In this document: positions 1 through 7,198 of the stretch, in pieces
How the letters are laid out: the number at the start of each line of letters is the position of its first letter
How positions within the stretch are numbered: the first letter of the stretch is position 1
From: Acholeplasmataceae bacterium UBA6150
Lineage (GTDB): Bacteria; Bacillota_I; Bacilli_A; Acholeplasmatales; UBA5453
Length of the DNA: 64,000 bases
Direction: 5' to 3'
Assembly (NCBI GenBank): GCA_002423145.1
Contig: DIUU01000002.1
Span: 1-64,000 of the forward strand
Position numbers and translations under genes: made by a program
Notes under the pieces: model-generated
Databases searched by the model: none
Told to the model about the DNA's origin: nothing
Seen by the model: only the letters and a program-made list of their open reading frames with translations

Positions 1-15
1 CTGTTTTCGGCACCA
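1..15 (+). tRNA. 3' end of a tRNA cut by the window edge
   Basis: Positions 5-11 read TTTCGGC, followed by A and a templated CCA (13-15), which is the acceptor 3' strand, discriminator and tail of a tRNA. The missing 5' strand would be GCCGAAA, as in many bacterial tRNA-Thr genes, but the anticodon is outside the window so identity is open. It is the first visible member of the cluster that follows 11 bases later. Confidence 0.6.
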
Positions 16-26
16 TTTGCAAAGTA

Positions 27-102
27 GTCCCGTTAGCTCAGTCGGTAGAGCACTTGACTTTTAATCAAGGGGTCAGAAGTTCGAGCCTTCTACGGGACAC
101 CA
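27..102 (+). tRNA. tRNA-Lys (anticodon TTT)
   Basis: The acceptor strands GTCCCGT (27-33) and ACGGGAC (92-98) pair fully. The anticodon stem CTTGA/TCAAG encloses a 7-base loop with TTT at 60-62. A GTTCGAG T-loop and an encoded CCA (100-102) are present. Discriminator is A. Confidence 0.97.
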
Positions 103-126
103 TTCTCAAGTTTTACAACAAAAAAT

Positions 127-214
127 GCCTGGATGGTGAAATAGGTAGACACGTGGGACTTAAAATCCCATGGACGATGAGTCCGTGTCGGTTCAAGTCC
201 GACTCTAGGTACCA
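127..214 (+). tRNA. tRNA-Leu (anticodon TAA)
   Basis: The acceptor strands GCCTGGA and TCTAGGT pair with G-T wobbles. The anticodon TAA is at 161-163 in a stem TGGGA/TCCCA. A long class II variable arm (about 171-187) is present, and the gene ends with discriminator A and an encoded CCA. Confidence 0.96.
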
Positions 215-231
215 AACATTTTTATTAAAGT

Positions 232-307
232 GGGGCTTTAGCTCAGCTGGGAGAGCGCCTGTTTTGCACGCAGGAGGTCGACGGTTCGATCCCGTTAAGC
301 TCCACCA
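232..307 (+). tRNA. tRNA-Ala (anticodon TGC)
   Basis: The acceptor is GGGGCTT paired with AAGCTCC, including the G3-T70 wobble pair that is the alanine identity element (G at 234, T at 301). The anticodon TGC is at 265-267. CCA is encoded at 305-307. Confidence 0.96.
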
Positions 308-389
308 TTTTAATTATTCGAAGTGTAGAGATACACTTTTGCTATATAGATTCACCAAATGAATAAGGTATACCCATATTATAGGACAT

Positions 390-467
390 GGCGGTGTAGC
401 TCAGCTGGTTTAGAGCGTACGGCTCATACCCGTAAGGTCGAGGGTTCAAGTCCCCCCGCCGCTACCA
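390..467 (+). tRNA. elongator tRNA-Met (anticodon CAT)
   Basis: The acceptor GGCGGTG pairs with CGCCGCT, and CAT lies at 425-427 in a TACGG/CCGTA stem. First base pair is formed, so it is not the initiator. The sequence is close to the Bacillus elongator tRNA-Met as I remember it. An 82-base gap separates it from tRNA-Ala; that gap holds a short hairpin (321-338) of unknown role. Confidence 0.93.
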
Positions 468-472
468 ATTTT

Positions 473-549
473 GGACCCGTAGCTCAGTTGGTTAGAGCCA
501 CCGGCTCATAACCGGTTGGTCGTAGGTTCGAGTCCTACCGGGTCCACCA
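473..549 (+). tRNA. tRNA-Ile2 (CAT anticodon, lysidine type)
   Basis: The acceptor GGACCCG pairs with CGGGTCC and CAT lies at 507-509. Body sequence (GTTGGTTAGAGC, GTCGTAGGTTCGAGTCCTAC) matches the Bacillus tRNA-Ile that reads AUA after TilS converts C34 to lysidine, rather than a methionine tRNA. This assignment rests on recalled similarity; the anticodon alone would say Met. Confidence 0.85.
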
Positions 550-586
550 AACCTGTTTCAAACACAATTTCATCAATAATTGGCAA

Positions 587-677
587 GGAGAAATACCCAA
601 GTCCGGCTGAAGGGATCGGTCTTGAAAACCGACAGGCTGTAAAAGGCGCGGGGGTTCGAATCCCTCTTTCTCCGCCA
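587..677 (+). tRNA. tRNA-Ser (anticodon TGA)
   Basis: The acceptor GGAGAAA pairs with TTTCTCC, the discriminator is G (674), and a long variable arm is present. The anticodon TGA is at 623-625 within TCGGT/ACCGA. CCA is encoded at 675-677. This is a class II tRNA typical of serine. Confidence 0.96.
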
Positions 678-699
678 TTATTAAATAGTTTTTCAATAT

Positions 700-776
<77 letters not shown>

Positions 777-780
777 ATTT

Positions 781-856
781 GGTCCGGTGGTGTAGTGGTT
801 AACATGCCAGTCTGTCACACTGGAGATCGCGGGTTCAATTCCCGTCCGGACCGCCA
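781..856 (+). tRNA. tRNA-Asp (anticodon GTC)
   Basis: The acceptor GGTCCGG pairs with CCGGACC, the discriminator is G (853), and GTC is at 814-816. CCA is encoded. The G discriminator matters for interpreting the T-box at the right end of the window. Confidence 0.96.
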
Positions 857-867
857 TTATTTGGCTT

Positions 868-943
<76 letters not shown>

Positions 944-977
944 CTTAACACACATCAGCTAGTCTGATATGATAAAT

Positions 978-998
978 ACCATCGTTGATGGTTTTTTT
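978..998 (+). terminator. terminator of the tRNA cluster
   Basis: The perfect 6-bp hairpin ACCATC-GTT-GATGGT is followed by a run of T (992-998). It lies 34 bases after tRNA-Phe and ends the cluster transcript. Confidence 0.85.
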
Positions 999-1143
999 AT
1001 TTTACACTCGAAATTAACGAAAATAATGGTTTTTTAGTTACAAAACAATGGTATTTTGTTATAATCTTGTATGGTATAACCAACCATAAGCGCGTCATTT
1101 TCTTCCAAATATTGACATAATTCTTATTTATAAGCAATATGTA

Positions 1144-1171
1144 TTGACTTAACTCATAGTTATGATAGAAT
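1144..1171 (+). promoter_or_regulatory. promoter of the fakB-fabT pair
   Basis: TTGACT (1144-1149) and TAGAAT (1166-1171) are 16 bases apart. Transcription would start near 1178, immediately upstream of the FabT-like box. A second TTGACA at 1112 has no good -10 at the right distance. Confidence 0.6.
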
Positions 1172-1183
1172 TATTACATAAGT

Positions 1184-1200
1184 AGTTTGAATATCAAAAT
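1184..1200 (+). promoter_or_regulatory. FabT-box-like operator
   Basis: AGTTTGAATATCAAAAT is a near-perfect palindrome (TTTGA-ATA-TCAAA core) and fits the published streptococcal FabT consensus ANTTTGATTATCAAATT as I recall it. It lies between the predicted start of transcription and the ribosome binding site of the DegV gene, whose downstream partner is a FabT-like MarR protein, so autoregulation is the simple reading. Confidence 0.7.
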
Positions 1201-1214
1201 AATAAGGAGAAAAT

Positions 1215-2063
1215 ATGTCAAAAATTGGTATTATGGTATGTGGTAATTCCGGCGTGGATTACCTAAAATTAAGCTACCCAGTCAAAGTGATTCACTCCAC
1301 ATTGAACTTGGGTGGTAAAGAGTACGAAGACTTCGTAGACATTACTGCAGATGATTTTTACGCAACCGTCGTAAACAATCCTGAGATTGCGATCTCAACA
1401 TCTCAAACCCCTACGGGAAAGATTGCAGAAGTGTATGAAGAATTTGTAAAAGAAGGTTATACTGATGTTGTAGCAATCACGATTTCTGCAAAATTATCAG
1501 GGACTTATCAAGGTGCAGTTTTAGCCGCTTCCATGGTTGAAGGTATCAATGTCCATGTGGTAGACTCAAGAAGTTTATCCCAAGGCGAAGTTTACCTTGT
1601 ATTAGAAGCAATCGACATGATCAAAGCTGGCAAATCTGCAAAAGAGATTGCTGCTAGATTAGAAGTATTACGTGAAAGCATTAAGATTTTTGTATTAGTA
1701 GATACTTTGAAGTATCTTGTTAAGAATGGTCGTTTATCTGCGACATCTGGGTTTTTAGGCACACTTTTAAAGATTAAACCTTTATTACATGTTCTTCCAG
1801 ATGGCACACTTGTACCACTTGAAAAGATTCGTACCACTTCAAAAGCAAGAGAAAGATTACTAGAAATTCTAATTGGAGAAATTCAAGGGAAGAAAGCAGA
1901 TCTATTCATCGCCTACACAAACAATAAATCGGATGCTGAAGCAATCAGAAGTTTAATTTTAGAACAACGTTCCGATGTTAAAGTCGAATTGGTGCCATTA
2001 ACACCAGTCGTCGGTGCCCATGCAGGCCCAGGTACTTTAGGTGTCGGTTATATAGTGAGGTAA
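1215..2063 (+). CDS. fakB: DegV family fatty-acid-binding protein, FakB-like
   Basis: This 282-residue protein has full DegV/FakB family length. FakB proteins present a bound fatty acid to the kinase FakA, which makes acyl-phosphate for phospholipid synthesis; this is the route for exogenous fatty acids. Visible family signatures are a STSQTPTG segment near residues 62-69, LSGTYQG near 95 (the fatty-acid carboxylate pocket region), the stretch TLKYLVKNGRLS, and a C-terminal HAGPGTLGVGY. Start ATG has AAGGAG seven bases upstream. It is followed after 4 bases by a FabT-like regulator and preceded by a FabT-type box, which strongly supports a fatty-acid role over an unassigned DegV function. FakA is not in the window. 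Confidence 0.82.
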   Translation: MSKIGIMVCGNSGVDYLKLSYPVKVIHSTLNLGGKEYEDFVDITADDFYATVVNNPEIAISTSQTPTGKIAEVYEEFVKEGYTDVVAITISAKLSGTYQGAVLAASMVEGINVHVVDSRSLSQGEVYLVLEAIDMIKAGKSAKEIAARLEVLRESIKIFVLVDTLKYLVKNGRLSATSGFLGTLLKIKPLLHVLPDGTLVPLEKIRTTSKARERLLEILIGEIQGKKADLFIAYTNNKSDAEAIRSLILEQRSDVKVELVPLTPVVGAHAGPGTLGVGYIVR

Positions 2064-2067
2064 GTAG

Positions 2068-2505
2068 ATGAGTCGCGCAAAAGATGTAATTAATGAATTG
2101 TTGGTCGAAGTGTTCAACCACATATTGTCTATTGAAGGACAAACGCTAAGAGAACGTGGTGTCAAACTCTCCATGAGTGAAGTTCACGTGCTTGAAGCGA
2201 TTAAAAATTCACCAACCAAAACCATGGGTGATGTTGCAAAAAGACTTAGGATTACGCTAGGTACTTTGACCACATCCATCGACGTATTGGTGAGAAAAAA
2301 ATATGTGATGAGAAACCGCGCAAAGGAAGACAAGCGAAAAGTTATTTTACAACTTACCGACGCAGCCATTGACACCTTACGAATTCACGAAGGATTCCAT
2401 GAAGAAATGATTGAATCCGTGATGACTGATTTGGAGTTAGAAAAAGACGAAGCCTTGGTGAAGTCTTTAGAAAACATCAGCAATTATTTTAAATCCAAAT
2501 ACTAA
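2068..2505 (+). CDS. fabT: MarR family regulator, FabT-like
   Basis: A 145-residue winged-helix MarR protein. FabT represses fatty-acid synthesis genes when loaded with acyl-ACP. The segment ITLGTLTTSIDVLVRKKYV (about residues 69-87) and the following RAKEDKRKVILQLT and HEGFHEEM stretches resemble FabT closely from memory, including the unusual LGT-TTS recognition helix. The gene starts 4 bases after the DegV stop, so the two are co-transcribed. A FabT box upstream of the pair points to self-control. Its other targets (fab genes) are not in the window. Alternative: a generic MarR regulator with another ligand. Confidence 0.75.
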   Translation: MSRAKDVINELLVEVFNHILSIEGQTLRERGVKLSMSEVHVLEAIKNSPTKTMGDVAKRLRITLGTLTTSIDVLVRKKYVMRNRAKEDKRKVILQLTDAAIDTLRIHEGFHEEMIESVMTDLELEKDEALVKSLENISNYFKSKY

Positions 2506-2512
2506 AATCAGA

Positions 2513-2543
2513 AGAATACCCACAAAACAGGTATTCTTTTTTT
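2513..2543 (+). terminator. terminator after fabT-like gene
   Basis: The stem AGAATACC (2513-2520) pairs perfectly with GGTATTCT (2530-2537) around a 9-base loop and runs into seven T residues. It separates the fakB-fabT unit from the ROK kinase. Confidence 0.9.
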
Positions 2544-2550
2544 CGAAATA

Positions 2551-2579
2551 ATGACATTATAAAGCCTTCATGTTATAAT
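2551..2579 (+). promoter_or_regulatory. promoter of the ROK kinase-enzyme I pair
   Basis: ATGACA (2551-2556), 17 bases, then TATAAT (2574-2579) with an extended TGT in front. The in-frame ATG at 2578 lies inside this -10 element, which fixes the kinase start at 2617. Confidence 0.8.
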
Positions 2580-2616
2580 GGGTTTGAACAAAAAACGCAT
2601 AATAAAAGGTGATTAT

Positions 2617-3561
2617 ATGAAATATGTATTTGGCATTGATGTCGGCGGGACATCGGTAAAAATTGGTTTTTTAAATCAAACAGGTAGCCTCATTGAATCT
2701 TGGAATATTCCAACCGATTTACGTCATCAAGGCGGCAATATCTTAAGCGATACCGCAGCCAGTATATTAAAATTTTTAGAAATGAAATCGTTAAAAGATG
2801 ACGATATTTTGGGTTTTGGGTTTGGCTTACCAGGACCAATCGTCGATAATATCGCCATAAAATGTGTTAATCTAGGCTGGGAAAACGTTGATGTTAAAGA
2901 AGAGTTTTGTCGTGCTTATGGTAAAGCAGTAGAAGTTAAAGCGGGCAATGACGCTACGGTCGCAGCTGCTGGTGAGTACTGGCAACAAAATATCGAAGGT
3001 GACATCATATTCATAACATTAGGTACTGGTGTGGGTGGCGGCATCATCGCTCACGGCAAAGTCATTGATGGCGCTCATGGTGCTGGCGGTGAAATTGGCC
3101 ACATCCGTGTTGAATTTGTTGAACCACAATTGTGCACCTGTGGGCTAGAAGGCTGTCTAGAAACAGAAATTTCCATCCGCGGTATCAATGCGAGAGCTCG
3201 CAAAATCATGCGTGAAAAGAAACTAAAGACCACATTGATTGATGATGAAACACTGTCACCAAAACGGATTTTCACTGCAGCGAAAGAAAACGATCCGGTG
3301 GGATTGGCTGTTTTAGATAAAACAGGTTATTATTTAGGGTTGGCATGTGCCAATTTGGCCGCAACCACCGATCCTAGAGCCATCCTTATTGGTGGTGGCA
3401 TCTCAAATGCTGGACAAATTTTAATTGATGCTACTAAAAAACACTATATTAAATATGCATTTTCATCCCTTCGAAACATGCAATTTGAACTAGCAACCCT
3501 TGGCAATGATGCAGGCATGTATGGGGCAGCGTATTTAATCATACAAGGACTTCAAGCATGA
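2617..3561 (+). CDS. ROK family sugar kinase, glucokinase-like
   Basis: A 314-residue ROK kinase that would phosphorylate a free hexose (probably glucose) with ATP in the cytosol. The phosphate-binding motif DVGGTSVK is at residues 8-15. The glucose-binding segment GHIRVE is followed by the ROK zinc motif CxCGxxGCxE (Cys173, 175, 180), which marks glucokinase-type members. The start was moved to ATG 2617 because the upstream ATG is inside the promoter and AAAGGTGA precedes 2617. Its last four bases overlap the start of the enzyme I-like gene (ATGA), so the two are translationally coupled. Exact sugar specificity cannot be read from sequence. Confidence 0.88.
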   Translation: MKYVFGIDVGGTSVKIGFLNQTGSLIESWNIPTDLRHQGGNILSDTAASILKFLEMKSLKDDDILGFGFGLPGPIVDNIAIKCVNLGWENVDVKEEFCRAYGKAVEVKAGNDATVAAAGEYWQQNIEGDIIFITLGTGVGGGIIAHGKVIDGAHGAGGEIGHIRVEFVEPQLCTCGLEGCLETEISIRGINARARKIMREKKLKTTLIDDETLSPKRIFTAAKENDPVGLAVLDKTGYYLGLACANLAATTDPRAILIGGGISNAGQILIDATKKHYIKYAFSSLRNMQFELATLGNDAGMYGAAYLIIQGLQA

Positions 3562-5060
3562 GTCTATCGGTCTTATCGCCAGGAATGGGATACGGAAAAG
3601 CATTTAAAATAATAAAAACAAACGATATCAAATCAGAAACCATCGACCCAGTGACAGAAATCACACGCTTCATTGAAACGAAGAAAAATGTATATCAATC
3701 TTTAGAAAACTTAAAATCAAATATTCAATCGGACGAAATCATTTCATTTCAACAAGCTATTTTGATGGATCAACTGCTTGAAAATGAGGTTAAGACTAAA
3801 ATACGCACCAAACATATGTGCGCCAAAGAAGCTTTCAAATCAGCGGTTCAAAACTATATGGACTCTCTAGCGAATCTCGAGGATGCCTATTTGAAAGAAC
3901 GCATGCACGATTTAGCAGACTTACGTGAACGTTTGGCATTCGCACTCGACCAAAAAACACCCATTAAAATCCTTGAACCCATCATTTTATGTGTTGATGT
4001 TTTGTACCCTTCTTACTTATTTGAATATGAACCCTATATCCAAGGTGTAATCGTCAAAGACGGCAGCAACTTATCCCATGGAGTCATTCTTGCAAAAGAA
4101 AGAAATATCCCATGCATCATTTCTAAGACGCTCAATGTCCAAGACACAGATTATATTTTTATCGATGGTTACCACGCAAAGGTCATTGTTAACCCTTCAC
4201 AAAAAGAAGTCGAAGGGTGGTTAAGATCAACGCCTAAAGCGGATGAAGATTTAATCATCAGTCATTATCCAAACAAATTGTGTCTCAATGTATCCGGTGA
4301 AACATTAATCGATCCTAAGTTTGTCGATGCTTCAGACGGTATCGGATTATATCGTTCAGAATTTTTGTACTTTCAAAGCAATAACTTTCCTTCTATCGAT
4401 AAACAAGTTGAAGTATATGGTAAGTTTTTAAAACAATTTCATCCTAAATCAGTGATCATTAGAACTTATGATTTTGGTGATGATAAAAATCCGTTGAATT
4501 TAGGTCCACTTCAACGGGGGGTATCTGACTACTTTATCACGTATGAAAAACCTTTTGTTGAACAACTTTCGGCTTTATTGGTACTAAATGAAACCTATGA
4601 TAATCTCAAAATCATGATTCCGATGGTTAAAAGAAAAGCAGATTTGGATGCAGTAGAAACCTTATTGTCTAAACTACATCACAAGTTTGGTTTCAGTAGT
4701 CCGCTACCACCGCTTGGCGTCATGATTGAAACGGAAGAAGCTTTTATGCACCTTAGTGATTTCCTATCAGCTGACTTCTTTTCGATAGGATCCAATGACT
4801 TAGGAAAAAGTTTATTTCATTTAGATCGAAGTCAATCTACTGATGAAATGACATATGCGAAAAAGATGATTAAAGCCATCGAAGAGATTGTTCAGTTCGC
4901 AAAAGACCATCAAATGCCTTGTACTGTCTGTGGAGATATCGCCAGTCGTCCTGTTGCCCTTAGCATGATGTTAGAAAAAGATATTCACAATTTCAGCATT
5001 CCAATGCCGTTTTTGAAAGAAGCAAAACAAATAATTAAACAACATAAAACAAGAATATGA
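3558..5060 (+). CDS. phosphoenolpyruvate-protein phosphotransferase (enzyme I-like)
   Basis: 500 residues, shorter than the usual 570-575 of PTS enzyme I, which passes phosphate from PEP to HPr. Most catalytic landmarks are visible: phospho-histidine His174 in SNLSHGV, Arg266 (GLYRSEF), Arg302 (IRTYDFG), Glu391 (MIETEEA), Asn413-Asp414 (GSNDLG), Arg424 and Cys458 (VCGD). The loop normally reading GGDK...NPFLGxRxIR is strongly altered here (GDDKNPLNLGP), and the HPr-binding helical domain is compact. No HPr, EII or HPr kinase gene lies in the window, and acholeplasmas are generally reported without a sugar PTS. It could be a regulatory or nitrogen-PTS-like relic, or phosphorylate a non-HPr partner. 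Overlaps the ROK gene by 4 bases. Confidence 0.8.
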   Translation: MSLSVLSPGMGYGKAFKIIKTNDIKSETIDPVTEITRFIETKKNVYQSLENLKSNIQSDEIISFQQAILMDQLLENEVKTKIRTKHMCAKEAFKSAVQNYMDSLANLEDAYLKERMHDLADLRERLAFALDQKTPIKILEPIILCVDVLYPSYLFEYEPYIQGVIVKDGSNLSHGVILAKERNIPCIISKTLNVQDTDYIFIDGYHAKVIVNPSQKEVEGWLRSTPKADEDLIISHYPNKLCLNVSGETLIDPKFVDASDGIGLYRSEFLYFQSNNFPSIDKQVEVYGKFLKQFHPKSVIIRTYDFGDDKNPLNLGPLQRGVSDYFITYEKPFVEQLSALLVLNETYDNLKIMIPMVKRKADLDAVETLLSKLHHKFGFSSPLPPLGVMIETEEAFMHLSDFLSADFFSIGSNDLGKSLFHLDRSQSTDEMTYAKKMIKAIEEIVQFAKDHQMPCTVCGDIASRPVALSMMLEKDIHNFSIPMPFLKEAKQIIKQHKTRI

Positions 5061-5100
5061 AATCTTAAGCAAGTTTTTTCTAAAAAACATGCAAAAAGGG

Positions 5101-5129
5101 TTGCATATTCTTTTTGTTTATCATATAAT
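5101..5129 (+). promoter_or_regulatory. promoter of the S10 superoperon
   Basis: TTGCAT (5101-5106), a 17-base spacer and a perfect TATAAT (5124-5129). No other promoter this good is seen before rplQ, so it probably drives most of the 14-kb ribosomal block. Confidence 0.85.
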
Positions 5130-5135
5130 AGTTAC

Positions 5136-5262
5136 GCTTACGCACAAGCAAAAGGCTGTGAAATGGAAGGTTGTCGGCACACGGATAGCCGTTGTCTATG
5201 TGAAGGGTTTTTCCATGGAGCAAGTCTATGACAAGATTATAGGCGAAAGGAGACATTTTAAA
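5136..5262 (+). promoter_or_regulatory. S10 operon leader, possibly structured
   Basis: About 127 transcribed bases precede rpsJ. A GC-richer core (about 5155-5215) can form at least one small hairpin around CGG-ATAG-CCG. Ribosomal operons often carry autogenous leaders here (L4 in several bacteria), but I cannot match this one to a known leader, so the regulatory role is inference. Confidence 0.3.
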
Positions 5263-5571
5263 ATGGCAAAAGAAGTTATCAAAATTCGTTTGAAAGCATA
5301 TGATCACAGACTAATTGATCAATCTGCGAAGAAGATTATCGAAAGTGTAACAAAGACTGGTGCAAAGGTACACGGGCCAATCCCACTACCGACTGAAAGA
5401 GAAGTTTTCACCATTCTACGTTCCCCTCACGTTAACAAAGATTCACGTGAACAATTCGAACGTCGTACACACAAGAGATTAATCGAGATCTTAGATCCAA
5501 ATGCACAAACAATCGAAGCTTTAATGCATATCGACTTACCTTCAGGTGTTGATATCGTATTAAAGAAGTAA
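5263..5571 (+). CDS. rpsJ: 30S ribosomal protein S10
   Basis: 102 residues, normal length. S10 sits in the 30S head and also acts as NusE in antitermination. Family sequence is clear (IRLKAYDHRLIDQSAK, then GPIPLPTE and RRTHKRLIEI). The start was placed at ATG 5263, preceded by GAAAGGAGA; a longer reading frame continues upstream into the leader but lacks a matching N terminus. First gene of the S10 block, 35 bases before rplC. Confidence 0.97.
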   Translation: MAKEVIKIRLKAYDHRLIDQSAKKIIESVTKTGAKVHGPIPLPTEREVFTILRSPHVNKDSREQFERRTHKRLIEILDPNAQTIEALMHIDLPSGVDIVLKK

Positions 5572-5606
5572 GAATCCAAAAACAAGACTAAAAAGGAGAA
5601 AGAAAC

Positions 5607-6245
5607 ATGGCCAAAGGAATCTTAGGTAGAAAACTAGGCATGACCCAAATCTGGAATGCAGATGGTCAACTAGTCCCTGTAACTGTAATCGATGTTGCTC
5701 AAAACGTAGTGCTTCAACAAAAAACTGTTGAAACTGACGGATACGTTGCGACTCAACTAGGTTTCGAAGACAAAAGGGAAAAAGTAAGCAACAAGCCGGA
5801 ACAAGGGCACGTCGCAAAAGCTAACACAGCACCTAAGCGCTTCATTAAAGAAATTCGCTTTAACGAAACGCTTAACGAATTAGCGGGGTTAGAGGTTGGG
5901 ACTGTCGTTTCTGGAAATATTTTCAAAGCGGGCGAAGTCATCGATGTAACTGGTACCTCCAAAGGTAAAGGTTTTGCCGGTGTAATCAAGCGTCACAATC
6001 AAAACAGAGGACCAATGGGACACGGATCAATGTATCACCGTTCACCAGGTTCCATGGGTGCCATCAAAGGCAACATGAAAGGTAAAAATCTACCAGGGCA
6101 TATGGGTGCTGAACAAGTTACAGTTCAAAACTTAGCTGTTGTAGCATTTGACACCGAAAGAGAAGTACTACTCGTTAGCGGTAGCGTACCTGGACCAAAC
6201 AATGGTTTAGTGGTCGTTAGAACAGCTATCAAGAGTACGAAGTAA
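5607..6245 (+). CDS. rplC: 50S ribosomal protein L3
   Basis: 212 residues. L3 is an early-assembly 50S protein whose long loop reaches the peptidyl transferase centre. The N terminus GILGRKLGMTQ and the loop HRSPGSMG...GHMG, including the Gln-bearing segment near residue 155, are typical. AAGGAG lies just upstream. Standard second gene of the S10 operon. Confidence 0.98.
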   Translation: MAKGILGRKLGMTQIWNADGQLVPVTVIDVAQNVVLQQKTVETDGYVATQLGFEDKREKVSNKPEQGHVAKANTAPKRFIKEIRFNETLNELAGLEVGTVVSGNIFKAGEVIDVTGTSKGKGFAGVIKRHNQNRGPMGHGSMYHRSPGSMGAIKGNMKGKNLPGHMGAEQVTVQNLAVVAFDTEREVLLVSGSVPGPNNGLVVVRTAIKSTK

Positions 6246-6257
6246 GGAGGAACCAAG

Positions 6258-6881
6258 ATGCCTAAATTACAAGTATTAAATCAAGAAGGTTCAAAAGTAA
6301 CTGACCTTACATTAAATGAATATGTATTTGGTATTGCCCCACATAACCAAGTTTTATATGACGTTGTAAACGCACAAAGAGCGGCTATGCGTCAAGGGAC
6401 ACACGATACTAAAACAAAAGCTGAAGTTTCCGGTGGCGGTAAAAAACCATGGAAGCAAAAAGGCACAGGTAGAGCCCGTCAAGGTTCTACAAGAAGCCCA
6501 CAATGGAGACATGGTGGTATCGTATTCGGACCTACACCTAGAAGTTATGATGTAAAAGTTAACCGCAAAGTTGCACAACTTGCAATGCGTTCTGCGTTAT
6601 CTTATCAACAAGCAAATAACCAAATAGTCGTTGTTGAAAACCTATCCGTTGGCGAAGCAAAGACTAAAGAATTCGCAGCTTTACTAAGCAAGCTAAACAT
6701 TACACAAAAAGTATTGATCGTAGACACTGTATTCGCAGACTCCGTGTTCTTAGCAGCACGTAACTTACCGAATGTCATGCTAGTTCAAGCTTCTCATGCG
6801 AGCGTTTATGACTTACTAAACTGCAAACAACTATTATTAACTCAAAATGCAGTTAAATACTTCGAGGAGGTGCTTGCATAA
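6258..6881 (+). CDS. rplD: 50S ribosomal protein L4
   Basis: 207 residues. The extended loop GGGKKPWKQKGTGRARQGS (about residues 55-73) that lines the exit tunnel is intact. In other bacteria L4 also represses its own S10 operon through the leader; the leader here is a candidate target. The stop codon overlaps the rplW start by one base (TAATG), giving coupled translation. Confidence 0.98.
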   Translation: MPKLQVLNQEGSKVTDLTLNEYVFGIAPHNQVLYDVVNAQRAAMRQGTHDTKTKAEVSGGGKKPWKQKGTGRARQGSTRSPQWRHGGIVFGPTPRSYDVKVNRKVAQLAMRSALSYQQANNQIVVVENLSVGEAKTKEFAALLSKLNITQKVLIVDTVFADSVFLAARNLPNVMLVQASHASVYDLLNCKQLLLTQNAVKYFEEVLA

Positions 6882-7168
6882 TGACAAAATATTACGACAT
6901 TATCAAAGCTCCAATCATCACTGAACAATCTTCTAAAATTATTGAATCCCAAAATGCTTATACTTTCGAAGTCGATCGTAAAGCAAACAAAGTGGAAATC
7001 AAGAAAGCAGTAGAAGCGATTTTCAATGTTAAAGTAGTAAGAGTAAACACCGTAAACGTATTACCTAAGTTCAAAAGAATGGGTAAGTACGAAGGTTACA
7101 AACAAGCATATAAGAAAGCAATCGTAAAACTAGCTGAAGGTCAAAAAATTGACCAATTCACAGTTTAA
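6881..7168 (+). CDS. rplW: 50S ribosomal protein L23
   Basis: 95 residues. L23 lies at the tunnel exit and docks trigger factor and SRP. The family pattern IKAPIITEQSSKIIE near the N terminus and the FNVKVVRVNT strand are visible. Start overlaps the rplD stop by one base. Confidence 0.97.
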   Translation: MTKYYDIIKAPIITEQSSKIIESQNAYTFEVDRKANKVEIKKAVEAIFNVKVVRVNTVNVLPKFKRMGKYEGYKQAYKKAIVKLAEGQKIDQFTV

Positions 7169-7198
7169 GATTAGTGAAAAGTTAAAGGAGAATTAACT

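Noticed and set aside
321..340. Hairpin AAGTGTA-GAGA-TACACTT in the gap between tRNA-Ala and tRNA-Met as a terminator
   Set aside because: The stem is short and AT-rich with only a few T after it, and the tRNA series continues in the same strand. It could be a processing signal; not enough to call.
1112..1140. TTGACA at 1112 as the -35 of the fakB promoter
   Set aside because: No acceptable -10 lies 16-18 bases downstream; the TTGACT at 1144 does better.
5069..5092. AT-rich inverted repeat after the enzyme I-like gene as a terminator
   Set aside because: The stem is almost only A-T, the loop is too small and no T-run follows on the plus strand.
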